DNA of 64,000 bases, from positions 30,143,732-30,207,731 of the forward strand of contig NC_054886.1 in assembly GCF_018320785.1 (NCBI RefSeq), in the 5' to 3' direction. The position numbers and the translations under genes were made by a program. The notes under the pieces are model-generated. The model had not been told where the DNA came from. It ran no database searches and was given only the letters and a program-made list of their open reading frames with translations. Of this stretch, positions 10,801-23,709 are shown piece by piece. Source of the stretch: Cheilinus undulatus. Taxonomy: Eukaryota > Chordata > Actinopteri > Labriformes > Labridae. Within the stretch, counting starts at the first letter, position 1, and the number at the start of each line of letters is the position of its first letter.

Positions 10801-12620
10801 TCACGGTTTCATTGCACAGAGGAATGGCTTTTTGTCAGAGCAGCACTGATCATCAAATTCCCTGTCATCTGTGAACAGACAGAGAGAGGTTATTAGGGAT
10901 GAACTGACTACCAATGGCTCGTCTAAACTCAGGTAAGGAGGTAAAGTATCTAAACTTCAGGTACAATACTTAAATTGATGATTGCACATGCTAATGTGTG
11001 TAACAATGTCTGTATTAGACCTCAGACCTCAGAAAATAAAGAAAAGCTGTACATAAATTTACCTCCATAGTTCATGACCAGACAGTGAGCCTGAAAATAG
11101 TTATCAGGCTGGCCCTTAGCCCAGTAGGTGAAGTCAAAAGAAGCACCATCACTCCAGAACCAGGTACCCTCCTAAAAAACAGAGCACCGATAACGAAAAT
11201 GGACATCATGGGCTGAAGGAAGCTTTCAGTAACATTTTGGTTTTAGTCTTCAGTAACGTACCTGCTCTGCATCTGAGCCTCCAAGCCATGTGAGTGGATA
11301 TGAATGAGTGATGCTCAGGATCAATCTCTGAATAAAGTTATGCTCACTAGTGCTGTGCACCGACGCAAGGTGTCCCCCTCAGCTCAGACAGGTTTTCTAA
11401 AGGGACGAAAAATCCACAGATAGAGGCATGGAGTGGTGTATTACACACTAAGTTTCCACATACAGTCTCTTGGTTTTAGGTAGATTGATTTTTTTAACCA
11501 AACATGGACTCTAGATCATTTTACCAGAAGATTTTCCGCAATATCTTGACACTTAAATAAAACTTCAATAATTCAAAAACTATGGCAATTAACAACCTTT
11601 GCTGGACAAGAAGTTAAAGAAAACTATTCAAGTGTCACTGTATTGTCACATTTAATCCAATAACTCTGATTACCTCAGCATCAGCCCAAGTCATTGGTGT
11701 TGGCATGTAGAGGAAACAGCGGCCCTTGTAACCACTCCATCCGTGGGGACAAAATATTGATCTCTTGAGGATGTGATTCTCACCTGCATACAAATTTGCA
11801 AAAGAAATGATGATTGGAGGAGAATCCTATGAGATCTAAAGTGAGGCACATGCCACTAGACCATTTTGGTGTTTTCAGCAGCAATTCACAACAAAGATGT
11901 TTCAAAAACAGGAGAAGACACATAACTTCACATAACTAACTCAGAAAATGAGACATTATACCTGAAGACTGAAATATAGACTTAGAAAATAGAATGAAAC
12001 TTTTTAGCTCTACTCTGTCTCATATTGGTTCAAGGTCTTTCAGTTTTCTAAAACTAGAGAGAATGCCAGCTCATCTTCCTGAATGGATACTTCCACTGTC
12101 TTTTCATCAGACACTGCTTCTGCAACAGTTGGATGGATATGACAACAGTCATTGACTTTTTTCATCTGTACTTTGCATGCACAATAATATCTCAGTTTTC
12201 AGTCTCTCTATGTTGTCCACTATCCTTGAAAACTTCCAAGGAAAAGGACTAAAAAAAGGAGGGACAAAAGGACATCTTTCTTTATTCTTGGCTACAGAAT
12301 GCTAAATAACTTGATTTTGGGTAGTGTTCATCAGATCATTTTCACTGTAAAAAAAAAAGAAAAATTAAAAGGGAGCCTTTTCTGTTGACTTTTTTAAAAA
12401 ATTGAAATGATGGTTCTCGCATCTTCACATCAGGCTCTGTCTGTGGGGAAAGCTGAAAGGTTTAACAGAACAGTCAGTGACTGACTTTACACATAGTTTT
12501 CTCTCCATAAAAGAACAGCGATTGTATGCTAAAATGTCAAATTTCTCTGTTAAACTCACCAGCAGCATTAGTCAGGGCCATCACGGCACAGATGAGTAGA
12601 AACATGGCCAGCGTCTTCAT
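10801..12620 (-). pseudogene. C-type lectin-like gene copy 2, disabled by one premature stop
   Basis: Exons on the minus strand are 12620-12560, 11783-11674, 11396-11262, 11171-11063 and 10868-10801. Lengths are identical to copy 1 (61, 110, 135, 109 and 68 bp) and all have GT-AG borders. Signal peptide, Lys-Arg site, WLGG and QPD motifs are all present. The sixth codon of the third coding exon is TGA (11381-11379) where copies 1 and 4 have CGA, a C-to-T change at a CpG. This would truncate the protein just after the third conserved cysteine. The prosegment exon near 12445-12395 has lost its frame and its donor. Everything else is intact, so the stop may be recent, an allele, or a sequencing error. 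Confidence 0.75.
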
Positions 12621-12721
12621 GGCTGAGTTGATGCAGGTAGTAGAAGTGATGAATGGATTTTGTCTTTCTTCCCAGATTCGTCTTCTTCGCTTCTTGTGTG
12701 GAGATGGTGGACAGAGCATCT

Positions 12722-12729
12722 CTTATATA
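12722..12729 (-). promoter_or_regulatory. TATA box of lectin copy 2
   Basis: TATATAAG on the minus strand, about 105 bp upstream of the start codon at 12620, in the same position and context as for copies 1 and 4. Confidence 0.55.
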
Positions 12730-12959
12730 CAGTTATCTTATCTTGATATCTTAGTCTAGACAAATACCTCAGAATCTTGTGGAAGGTTCCAAAGAATCTG
12801 GGTGGCATTCAAACACAAATATCAAGAGGAGTGGCTTTAGAAACAAGCACATGTTGTGCTTTCTCTAAACTTCACAACTAAACTGTCAGATTAGAGTCCT
12901 GGAATTAAACCTTAAAGACTCAGGGCATTCTGGGGGCGCCTCACTCTTTTACATTCATT

Positions 12960-13740
12960 TTGTTTTTAGAAACCTTCTTTAAGTAGTTACCATCAAGTCA
13001 TATATCATTTTTATCAAGTTTCAGTCTAGCTCATTTAGACTGCAAACTTTAATTTACTTGGTCTCAGAATAGATGGAATTATAAAAATAAGAATAAAAAT
13101 GCCAGTAGAAATTTAAAAGCTTTTTTTTTTTTTTTTAATCTGAACTGACACAACCCAAGGAAGTTTTTTTTTCACTCTTTAGAAACTTTCACTTTGATGT
13201 TTAGGGCTTGGGACAAGTTTGTGTTCATGTCTGACGTTTTCTCAGTAAGTTACAGTTATTTGTTATAAAATTATCCTAGGTGTTGTTTCACTGAACTCTT
13301 TCATTTAGTTTTATTTATCCAGTAGATGGGTAAAACATTTTTAGAAAATTATTACAAAGATTGAATTGTCATCAAAAACGGACACTGAATCAAATGTGAC
13401 TTTCATGTAAATTATTATTTGAGCATCAACAGCAAATGAAACTAATGCAACAAATGTCTATAAAATTTCTCCTCACAAGCAAATGAACCGTATTTACCAG
13501 AAAGAAAAATATATTGTTTTCATATTTAAAATGTTCAAATGATCCTCACAAACACATGATCAGAAATATTGTGATGCAATTAAAGTGCAAATCATTTTGA
13601 TAAACAACACAAAATGGAAATATTTCCAATGCAAATGAGCAGAGTGCAAACAAAACAACAGAAAAACATGCTTAATGCAAATGATCAGCAAGTGCAAACT
13701 ATCTTAAAAAGTATATGTTTATACTATTTACATTTATACT
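12960..13740. repeat. AT-rich lectin-block flank, second half duplicated at 41755-42085
   Basis: No gene is seen. From about 13420 (GAGCATCAACAGCAAATGAA) to 13740 the sequence is collinear with 41755-42085. This extends the duplicated lectin block well beyond the gene; in the other copy hAT-like sequence sits in between. Confidence 0.55.
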
Positions 13741-14160
13741 CGCAGGTCAGGACAGGACAGACCCAGGGCTTTATGGCATTTTTTGTACCAATCTGAAAAT
13801 CTGTGCAGGAGAGTACTTTCCATTCACAAAGCCTTGTACTCCAGGGACTCTCTTGGGGGGAGAAATGTGGAAGCAGGTGGACAGTGTCTCTCCTCAGGTC
13901 CATTCCACCTAACACCTGGCTCCTGAGCCTGAGGTGTTGTGTTGCCATGCACCCTGTCTGCTCCACTGACTCTTCTTCTTCTTCTTCCTCTTCTGGTCTG
14001 GGAGCAGGGGCTGTGGCGGGGTATGGTGTAGCCCTTTTTCTCCTCTGCTGGTAGCCCTCCTGGATAGCAGGAAGCCTGCTGATGGAGACAGTGGCGTCTT
14101 GAAGTCCTCTCCCATCCTCTGGACTGAAATATTTAAGGAAGAAATTACAAAGATGTGTAA
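13735..14160 (-). mobile_element. Possible piggyBac-like transposase fragment, copy of 44560-44965
   Basis: The minus strand matches 44560-44965. Reading frames include an acid run of about eight Glu and a segment FVNGKYSPAQIFRL that resembles the N-terminal part of piggyBac-derived proteins, though the match is weak. Frames are broken in different places in the two copies. The flanking LINE separates this piece from the rest of its duplicated unit at 15540. Confidence 0.4.
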
Positions 14161-14164
14161 GATC

Positions 14165-15530
14165 TAAAAGTAAATATCCATCCATCTTCTTCCGCTTATC
14201 CGAGATCAGGTCGCGGGGGCAGCAGCCTAAGCAGGGAGACCCAGACTTCCCTCTCCCCAGCCACTTCGTCCAGCTCTTCCTGGGGGATCCCAAGGCGTTC
14301 CCAGGCCAGCCGAGCGACATAGTCTCTCCAGCGTGTCCTAGGTCTTCCCGGGGTCTCCTCCCAGTGGGACTTGCCCTGAACACCTCACCCGGGAGGCGTC
14401 CAGGAGGCATCCGGACCAGATGCCCGAGCCACCTCATCTGGCTCCTCTCAACGTGGAGGAGCAGCGGCTCTATTCCAAGTCTCTCCTGAATGGCCGAGCT
14501 TCTCAACCTATCTCTAAGGGAGAGCCCAGACACCCTGTGAAGGAAACTCATTAAAGCTGCCTGTATCCGTGATCTTGTTCTTTCGGTCACGACCCACAGC
14601 TCATGACCATAGGTGAGGGTGGGAACGTAGATCGACCGGTAAATCGAGAGCTTCGCCTTTCAACTCAGCTCTTTCTTCACCACGACGGACCGGTGCAGAG
14701 ACCGTATCACTGCAGACGCCGCGCCGATCCGCCTGTCGATCTCTCGCTCCATTCTTCCCTCACTCGTGAACAAGACCCCGAGATACTTGAACTCCTTCAC
14801 TTGGGGCAGGATCTCATTCCCAACCTGGAGAGGGCATTCCACCCTTTTCCGACTGAGGACCATGACCTCAGATTTGGAGGTGCTGATTCTCATCCCAGCC
14901 GCTTCACTCTCGGTTGCGAACCATTCGAAGGTCACGGCCTGATGAAGCCAACAGAACCACATCATCCGCAAAAAGCAGAGACCCAATCCTGAGGCCACCA
15001 AACCGGACGCCCTCGACGCCCTGGCTGCGCCTAGAAATTCTGTCCATGAAAGTTATGAACAGAACCGGTGATAAAGGGCAGCCCTGGCGGAGTCCAACCC
15101 GCACCAGAAACGAGTCCGACTTACTTCTGGCAAGCTCTGACACCGGTCGTACAGGGACTGAACCACCCTTATCAGGGGGTCTGGTACCCCATATTCCCGG
15201 AGCACCCTCCACAGGATTCCCTGAGGGACACGGTCGAATGCCTTCTCCAGGTCCACAAAACACATGTAGACTGGTTGGGCAAACTCCCATGCACCCTCTA
15301 GGACCCTGCCGAGAGTGTAGAGCTGGTCCACTGTTCCACAACCAGGACAAAAACCACATTGCTCCTCCTGGATCTGAGGATCAACTGTCCGACGGACCCT
15401 CCTCTCCAGGACCCCTGAATAGACCTTACCGGGGAGGCAGAGAAGTGTGATCCTCTATAACTGGAACACACCCTCCGGTCTCCCTTCTTAAAGAGGGGAA
15501 CCACCACCCCAGTCTTATAAATACGTTGTT
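14165..15530 (-). mobile_element. LINE with reverse transcriptase, 5'-truncated
   Basis: On the minus strand, in order, it encodes VVPLFKKGDRRVCSSYRG, DQLYTLGRVLEGAWEF, the RT block YMCFVDLEKAFDRVP, RVGLRQGCPLSPVLF, the catalytic [10 protein letters not shown] and a C-terminal part with SQMRWLGHLVRMPPGRLPGE. It is a widespread teleost non-LTR family. Frameshifts split it into several frames. It ends at 14165 in the sequence CATCTTCTTCCGCTTATCC that also ends the copy at 22035. It inserted into a duplicated unit (15540 onward continues in 13735-14160). Confidence 0.85.
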
Positions 15531-15539
15531 TTTAATTGT

Positions 15540-17300
<1,761 letters not shown>

Positions 17301-17584
17301 GTTTTAACCAATTTTCCTGCCCATTTTGACACTTATAGCCCAGATAACCTTGAAAAACTGACAGCTAGAATGCCTAAGGTCTGAATGGCTGTAATTGCTG
17401 CAAAAGGTGTTTTTTCTTTTTCTATGAAGGCAAAGTTTAAAGAACATTTTTCATTAAAAATCAGTATTTTTAACTCTCAAAATGTAGGCGTGTCCAGTTC
17501 GTTTGCTGTATTTCCTATTCAGACTAAAAGAGTTTTTCCATGGGAAACAAGAAAAATTCCAAGTGATCCTAAATTTTTGAGCAG

Positions 17585-17640
17585 TAGGGGGTGTGTGTGT
17601 GTGGGTGGGTGTGGGGGTGGGTGTGTGTGTGTGTGTGTAT
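17585..17640. repeat. GT/GGGT microsatellite
   Basis: About 56 bp of GTGTGTGTGGGTGGGTGTGG-type repeats immediately left of the long-TIR Tc1 element. Confidence 0.85.
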
Positions 17641-17645
17641 AAACA

Positions 17646-20003
17646 TAGCACAAAAAGTAAGGAAATTTGTATTTGGTAGATTATTTCTTTGTTGTAACAA
17701 TGCTACTTGGCAATAAATTTTATTCCGTTAGAAAGCCTGTTTATTACCCTTTTAAATGATGCCACATTTGTAAGGAACATACATTTGTGGGATGAGCAGC
17801 AGAACTGAGTATGTGGGTTGTTCCCATGAAAAATTGACCAAATCTTCTCTGCCAATGCAAAACAATTTATTTTGCTGTTGCTATTGACTCTTGTTTTGAG
17901 CTTATGGTAACCCCATGGTGAGCTTATGGTGAGCATGGGCCCTGCTACAGTCGTCAGCAGATGTCTGCTCCAAGAATCAGCATGCCACGTTTGCCTGATC
18001 TGGATAGGGCCTGTGCGATTACCTGAACATGTGGAGGAACGTTATTTTCAGTGATGAGTCCAGATTCTGTCTATGGCAAGTTGGGTCGTAGGGTCAAAGT
18101 ATGGAGAAGATGTGGAGAACGCTATGCTGATTGTCGCACTGATAGTAACATCTTTGATGTGGGGTGGCATCTCCCTCACTGGAAAAACGAGGCTTGTCAT
18201 CATTGGAGGCAATCTCGATACAGAGAGATATGGAGACGAGATTCTGCAACCAGTGGAAATCCCATTTCTCCACAGTCAGGGACCAAACTCTGTTCTCTAA
18301 GATGACAGCACTCGCCCCCACAGAGCGGGGTTTATCAGAGACTACCTCCAGAATTTGGGAGTGGAGAGGATGGAATGACCTGCCAGCAATCCTGACCTCA
18401 ACCCCATTGAACACTTGTGGGATCAGCTTGGGCGTGCTGTTCGTTCCAGAGTTACCAACACAACCACTCTGACTGACTTGCAACAAATGCTGGTTGAAGA
18501 ATGGGATGACATCCCACAGTAGTGTGGGACCAGGCTGGTGACCAGCATGAGGAGGAGGAGCCAGGCTGTTGTGGCTGTGTATGGTTCTTCCACAGGCTAT
18601 TGAGGCTTCTGTTTGTTCAATAAATAAATTGTTAAATTGTCAATATGTCTTGTTTCTTTAAACTTCAATCATCCAATCTACAAAACACCAAACAAGAGTC
18701 AATGGTAGAATCAGCGAGAGGCATCTAGCTGCAGACCTGCACTGTCAGGACCCTCGACCTGCACTGTCTGGACCCTCTGTAACACCTGCACTGTAAGGTC
18801 TCCTCCGCTGTGAGGACCGGAAGTGATGTTCTTCTCATGCGCTCCAGTAAGTGCCGGTACGCTGGAATAAGCCCCGGTACACCAAGGGTCAAAATTTAGA
18901 AGTAACGGCGCATACCAGCCCACTTAAAGCACTTAAAGCTCTTGATTCACATCACGTTACCACACAAGGCTGACATGAGTGCAACTCTTAGCATGCAGGT
19001 GGCGGCTAATCATGAGAAACTGGCCCAACGGAAACTTTTTCGAGTCATTTCTTTCCAATAAACATCCAGGGCAATATATAGTGGAAAATGCAACGTTCTC
19101 GTGAATAAAGACTGTTTCTGTTGTTTCAAAAGTGACGAAAAGTAGTCACTTGACTTTAACTTACCTTGTCTCCACACTCTTCGTGGCAAACACGAGCAGC
19201 ACACAGTGTATAAAAAGTGGAAATTATGTGGGATGGGTATGAAGGTGATACAATACTGAAAATGTTGATGTGACAAAATATCTCAGTAATTCACTTTGAT
19301 TACACAAAGATAATTTAAAATCATCAACCCTCACACCCTCCATTGGCAAATACAACAGGCAGCAATAGGTTGAGTGTAGAAGCATTATGTCATCACATAT
19401 TAAGTTGGTTTTGGTAAGATTAGTTGTTTTAAACGAATTTGTAGTGCAAACAACTAACAGCTTTCGGATTTGCTAATTAAATTAAAATACTGGAGTACAA
19501 TAATGCATGTTTTCAATAACGTTTTAAAAGGGGTCATAACAATAGCTTTACATTATATACATAAAATAAAGCCCCAAATAAGTATTAAATGAAAAATACG
19601 TACTGTCCAGTGTGCTCGCTTTTATTTTTAAAGTCTTCGAATCAACTTTCGGTCCTCACAGGCACGCATGCACATATTTTGAGTCTTCGAATCAACTTCC
19701 GGTCCTCGCAGCGGGGCAGACCTCGTAGTGCAGGTCTGCAACATAGGGTCCTGACAGTGCAGGTCTGCAGCTACACTCTTGGAATCAGCTGTTTGGTATT
19801 GGCAGAGAAGATTTGGTACATTTTCATGGACACGACCCACATATTCAGCTCTGCTGCTCATCCCACAAATGCATGTTCCTTACAAATGTTGCACCATTTA
19901 AAAGCATAATAAACAGGCTTTCCAACGGTATAAGATTTATTGCCAAGAAGCATTGTTAGAACAAAGAAATAATGTACCAAACACAAATTTCCTTACTCTT
20001 TAT
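17646..20003 (+). mobile_element. Tc1-like element with very long terminal inverted repeats
   Basis: The arms at 17646-17890 and about 19790-20003 are inverted copies of each other over more than 200 bp; GTAAGGAAATTTGT starts one arm, and the other ends ACAAATTTCCTTAC. Between them, on the plus strand at 17940-18600, is a decayed transposase with SDESRFCLW-like, GGISLTGKTRLVIIGGNLD and DLNPIEHLWDQLGRAV segments, that is, the second and third parts of a DDE domain. Several frameshifts make it inactive. A second element (18728-19771) sits inside the right arm. Confidence 0.75.
18728..19771. mobile_element. Nested non-autonomous element with perfect 27-bp inverted repeats
   Basis: The ends GCTGCAGACCTGCACTGTCA and their reverse complement are identical for 27 bp and are flanked by TA on both sides (18726-18727 and 19772-19773). 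Inside each end, GCAGACCTGCACT-type direct repeats and CCGCTG(T/C)GAGGACCGGAAGT recur. No coding capacity is seen. Beyond it on both sides the right arm of the host Tc1 element resumes, so this insertion is younger than its host. The superfamily is not certain. Confidence 0.65.
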
Positions 20004-20006
20004 ATA

Positions 20007-20547
20007 CAGTGCATAACAAATTTATTAGACCACCTATTTGTCTCAGAGACCATCCAGCATCATGAAGTGCTTTAATGCGGACTCTTTCATTTTCAGTGAG
20101 CTCTCCACGTTTTACCATTTTGAACAGGAATGAGGAATTTCAAACTGAATTCACCTTTTTAGACCCAAATTTGAGCCGGCTCACTGGGCTTCTCTGAGAA
20201 GTCAGAAGTGAATCAAGCATAACATTCAACCACTAAAACTCATTTTTCTGTTCAGGAATGCAAGTAAATAACTATAATTTGACAAATTAATCAAGAAATA
20301 ATAATAATGTGATTTACTGTTTTTTCAGTTTTTTTGTAAATCAGTAAATTTGAAAATTCCTGGAAAACAATACCAATTATATTTTAGCATTAAAAAATAT
20401 AATTTCGGTTAAAGAGCTTCTACATTTTGGTGTATTAACCATTGCAGAAACATAAAAAAATATTTTGGTAATTACCAATGCTGTTAATTTAGGGCAGCTG
20501 TGGCATAAACCTTATTTGGGTGGTGGTCTAATAAATGTATTAAGCAC

Positions 20548-20548
<1 letters not shown>
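20007..20548. mobile_element. Internally deleted Tc1-like element (family of 50603-52190)
   Basis: Starts CAGTGCATAACAAATTTATT and ends in GGTGGTCTAATAAATGTATT, an imperfect inverted repeat. The left end joins directly to the segment found at 51680 of the longer copy, so most of the transposase region is deleted. It abuts the preceding element and the AGAT microsatellite. Confidence 0.75.

Positions 20549-20608
<60 letters not shown>
20549..20608. repeat. (AGAT)n microsatellite
   Basis: About 15 perfect AGAT units, immediately at the end of the Tc1-like element. Confidence 0.95.
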
Positions 20609-20611
<3 letters not shown>

Positions 20612-20749
20612 TGTAATATTGATTGCAAAAATAGAAATGATTAGGCCTGCAAAGTTATCTGTTAAATATGTATCTTGGTTGATGGTTGCTGTTAGTCAAT
20701 CTTCCATAATTTATGCATAATGGCAGAGCATGCACAACGTTAATACATC

Positions 20750-21100
20750 TGCAAGGCAATTGTAGAGCTTCAGCGGTTAGTCATCTATGAAAGATCTGAT
20801 CAGTACAAAGCTGAAATATGCAAAAGGAAATATCTGAGCCAAATAATTGAACAGCTTTTACTAAACTGCCAATGGTGCACATTGGAGTTAACCTCTCTCT
20901 TTAGAATTTAATACCAGACTAACATTGACTTGTGATAGGCAAATATTTGCTTTATCTATTTGAATTAAAGATACACGTCACAGTCAATGGCCACCGCTCA
21001 GATGTGACACTCCTGTAAGAATGACTAAGCGTTTGTCATCAGTGTATCCAATAGTTTGATTTCCTTCAGCTTACACACACTGTCCCTTTATTTGGCTGGG
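20750..21100. repeat. Duplicated segment, inverse of 42085-42410
   Basis: The reverse complement of this stretch (CAATGTTAGTCTGGTATTAA, GCAAATATTTGCCTATCAC and neighbours) matches 42085-42410. It forms part of the patchwork of inverted duplications around the lectin copies; no gene is visible. Confidence 0.55.
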
Positions 21101-21109
21101 GCCATTTAA

Positions 21110-22020
21110 AGTTGGTAAATGATGACATTAATGCTAATAATTTTTGGATTGCATTGTATTGCTTTGCTAGCCTCTTTTGATTTTTAACAGTAGATTTCTT
21201 AAGTTACTACTTTATCATATTTTCTATCAAAGACCAAAATTTACTATGCATGGTATCTAGCAATGCTGGCAGATCCAGCTTGAAATACACCATGACTCTT
21301 CAGCCCTGAGCCTCTCAGAATTCTTAGGTCATTTTCACACCTGATAGTCGGGGGGACTGGGTCTGTTTTGGAACAGAAACGGCAACATTATTTCACTTTG
21401 CTTTGATTTGGTTCCCATTCACACTGCTCTCTTGGTCAAGCGGACCAAACCATCTGAACACCTACAACCTCTGCCCGCGAGGGGCGCTCTCACCACAAAT
21501 AAATGGCGACCAAGAAGAAAAGAAGGCGTAGAAGAAGACAAAACTCCCTCCGTCGGTCTTTTTTCCACATAAACAATGAAAAAACACAAAATTTACACTG
21601 TCTTGGTGTTTCTGTTCTTGCATTGAGGCATTATGAACAGCCAGCGAGGTGGTGAGCTATCCAACATGTCGTTCTTAACATGAGACAAATAAATAAGCAC
21701 AGACTACGATGTGTTGCTATGGTTACAGAGACGCAAAGCGAGGTACCGACATGTATTTGAGTGTATTAAATCACATATAAATCCTTATATCATCACACTT
21801 TATGCCACTTCCTGTCTTTGGTTCACAAGTTGCTCCGCTTTGCTTTCACACCTCTAACGAATAGCAGCAGGATTCGTTTGGAAGTGGACCGAGACCCCCT
21901 GGTTTCAAGTAGACCAGAGTCCGCTTGTTTGGTCCACAGCAGAGTTCATGTGAGCTTTCACACCACTTCAAATGAACCGGATTATCGACTCGACTTTAAA
22001 TGTATCATATGCCATCCAAC
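21110..22020. other. Non-coding stretch, possibly a MITE
   Basis: The sequence from about 21330 (TTTTCACACCTGATAG) to 21970 (AGCTTTCACACCACTTCAAA) has weakly similar, possibly inverted ends and a GC-richer middle, the look of a non-autonomous DNA element. I could not define the exact ends or a target duplication. No gene is seen. Confidence 0.3.
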
Positions 22021-22034
22021 AGTTTTCTAAAACA

Positions 22035-22405
22035 GTCATCCATCTTCTTCCACTTATCCGAGGTCGGGTCGCGGGGGCAGCAGCCTAAGCAGGGAACCCC
22101 AGACTTCCCTCTCCCCAGCCACTTCATCCATCTCTCCCCCGGGGGGATCCCAAGGCATTCCCAGGCCAGCCAGGAGACAAAGTCTCCAGCGTGTCCTGGG
22201 TCTTCCCGGGGCCTCCTCCCAGTGGGACCTGCCCAGAACACCTCACCAGGGAGGTGTCCAGGAGGCATCTGGACCAGATGCCCAAGCCACCTCATCTGGC
22301 TCCTCTCGACGTGGAGGAGCAGCAGCTCTACTCCGAGTCCCTCCCTGACCGAGCGTCTCACCCTATCCCTAAGGGAGAGCCCAGACACCCTGCAGAGGAG
22401 AATGG
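22035..22405 (-). mobile_element. LINE 3' end (same family as 14165-15530)
   Basis: Near-identical to 14170-14540, including the segment encoding SQMRWLGHLVQMPPGHLPGE on the minus strand and the terminal CATCTTCTTCCACTTATCC. Only about 370 bp remain, a short 5'-truncated insertion. Confidence 0.8.
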
Positions 22406-22599
22406 CCTGAAGGTGATGCACACCCAGGTCTATAGTAGACACTCATAGCTAGCACTGGGCTCCCTGTTTGTAACTTTTGGGGATCAAAGCTGCTATCTTA
22501 CCACTCCTCAAATTCTGTATGTAAAAATCTGTGAGGAGTGAAGAAGTCGGAGCCTGACACCAAACATGTTGCCACAGTAAATGCTTAAACAAACTACAA

Positions 22600-23010
22600 T
22601 GTGGGATTATTGACTGAAATGGGTTTAAAGAGGTTAAATTTCACTAAAACATGCAGAAATTGGTTAATAGTGGGGGGAAAAATGGATAACAGAGGTAAAA
22701 TTTGGCAGTACAGTAGTAAAAACAGTATAAAAAAGTGGAAAAATGTGGTTCAAGAGTGGCAAATATTGATTGTAAGTGGCAAGAAAGGTCAAAATAGGCA
22801 GGGGATAGGGACATGCCAGTAAATAAGAGTATAAAAAACAAAAAGTGGTAGAAATGGGTTAAAAGTGCCAAAATTTAGCTAAAAGTGTCAAAATGGGCAG
22901 AAAAATGATAAAACAGTGTTTGGAATATGGCAATAAAAAGGTTAAAGGTGATTGGATAGTGGCAAAAAAAGGGTTAAAACTGTTTGGAACATGCCAAAAA
23001 AAAAGGGATA
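22600..23010. repeat. Degenerate GTGGCAAAA tandem array
   Basis: About 20 imperfect units of the kind AAAAGTGGCAAAAATGGGTT. The array starts one copy of the segmental-duplication unit; the same array leads into the copies at 42690 and, inverted, at 17300. Confidence 0.7.
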
Positions 23011-23019
23011 AAAGTGATT

Positions 23020-23214
23020 TGATCAGAACTCAGTCTTAGCTCGACACACTTTACATCTCCAAAATGAAGTAACTGTTAGCCAGGAGGCTAGCATCGCCGC
23101 TACTCATCCAACACAAATGCATTGATTCTTTTAATAACAGGACTGAGCTGTTTTCTGGGCTTTTAGGATCCCAGCCACGCGTTTGCTCTACTTCTCTTGT
23201 AACACATGACTCTT
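23020..23214 (+). repeat. Segmental-duplication unit A, left part
   Basis: Collinear with 42868-43068 and the inverse of 17180-16960. It is cut at 23215 by a 2.2-kb element and resumes at 25450. Confidence 0.7.
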
Positions 23215-23641
23215 CCCAGACAGCAAGCAGTTATTGAAACTCTATTGAACCAACGTTATTTTTTCAACATTAAGTCATTGAATCAACATTGAAATCTGAT
23301 GTTGATTCTACATCATGTTGCACCATTTTTTAAAATTGAAACAACATTGAAATTCTGAACATAGAACAACAGAATTTCAATAGTATTTCAATTATCAGGA
23401 ATATTGAAACAACCTGGACATTTCTACTCAACTATAAATCAAGGTGTTTGCAAGTGCAAAGTTACACTTAGTTTATACTTCCGTGAATCAATTTTTTTTT
23501 AAAAAAGGAGGGGGCAGGAGCAGGAAACCTAGAGTGAAAATGTGACTTGTTGCAGAAAAAAAAGGGACATTATTTGCACTTTTCTCTTTTTGCTGCTAAA
23601 ATTGTAGAAAATAAGAGGTCAGTACAAGTGCTTTGGTTGTA

Positions 23642-23709
<68 letters not shown>

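Noticed and set aside
12526-12759. Plus-strand open frames over lectin exon 1 (also 39766-39969)
   Set aside because: Antisense of the signal-peptide exon of the minus-strand lectin copies.
14914-15450. 178-residue plus-strand open frame (and several neighbours) at 14.6-15.5 kb
   Set aside because: They are antisense shadows of the LINE reverse transcriptase on the minus strand, whose motifs are clear.
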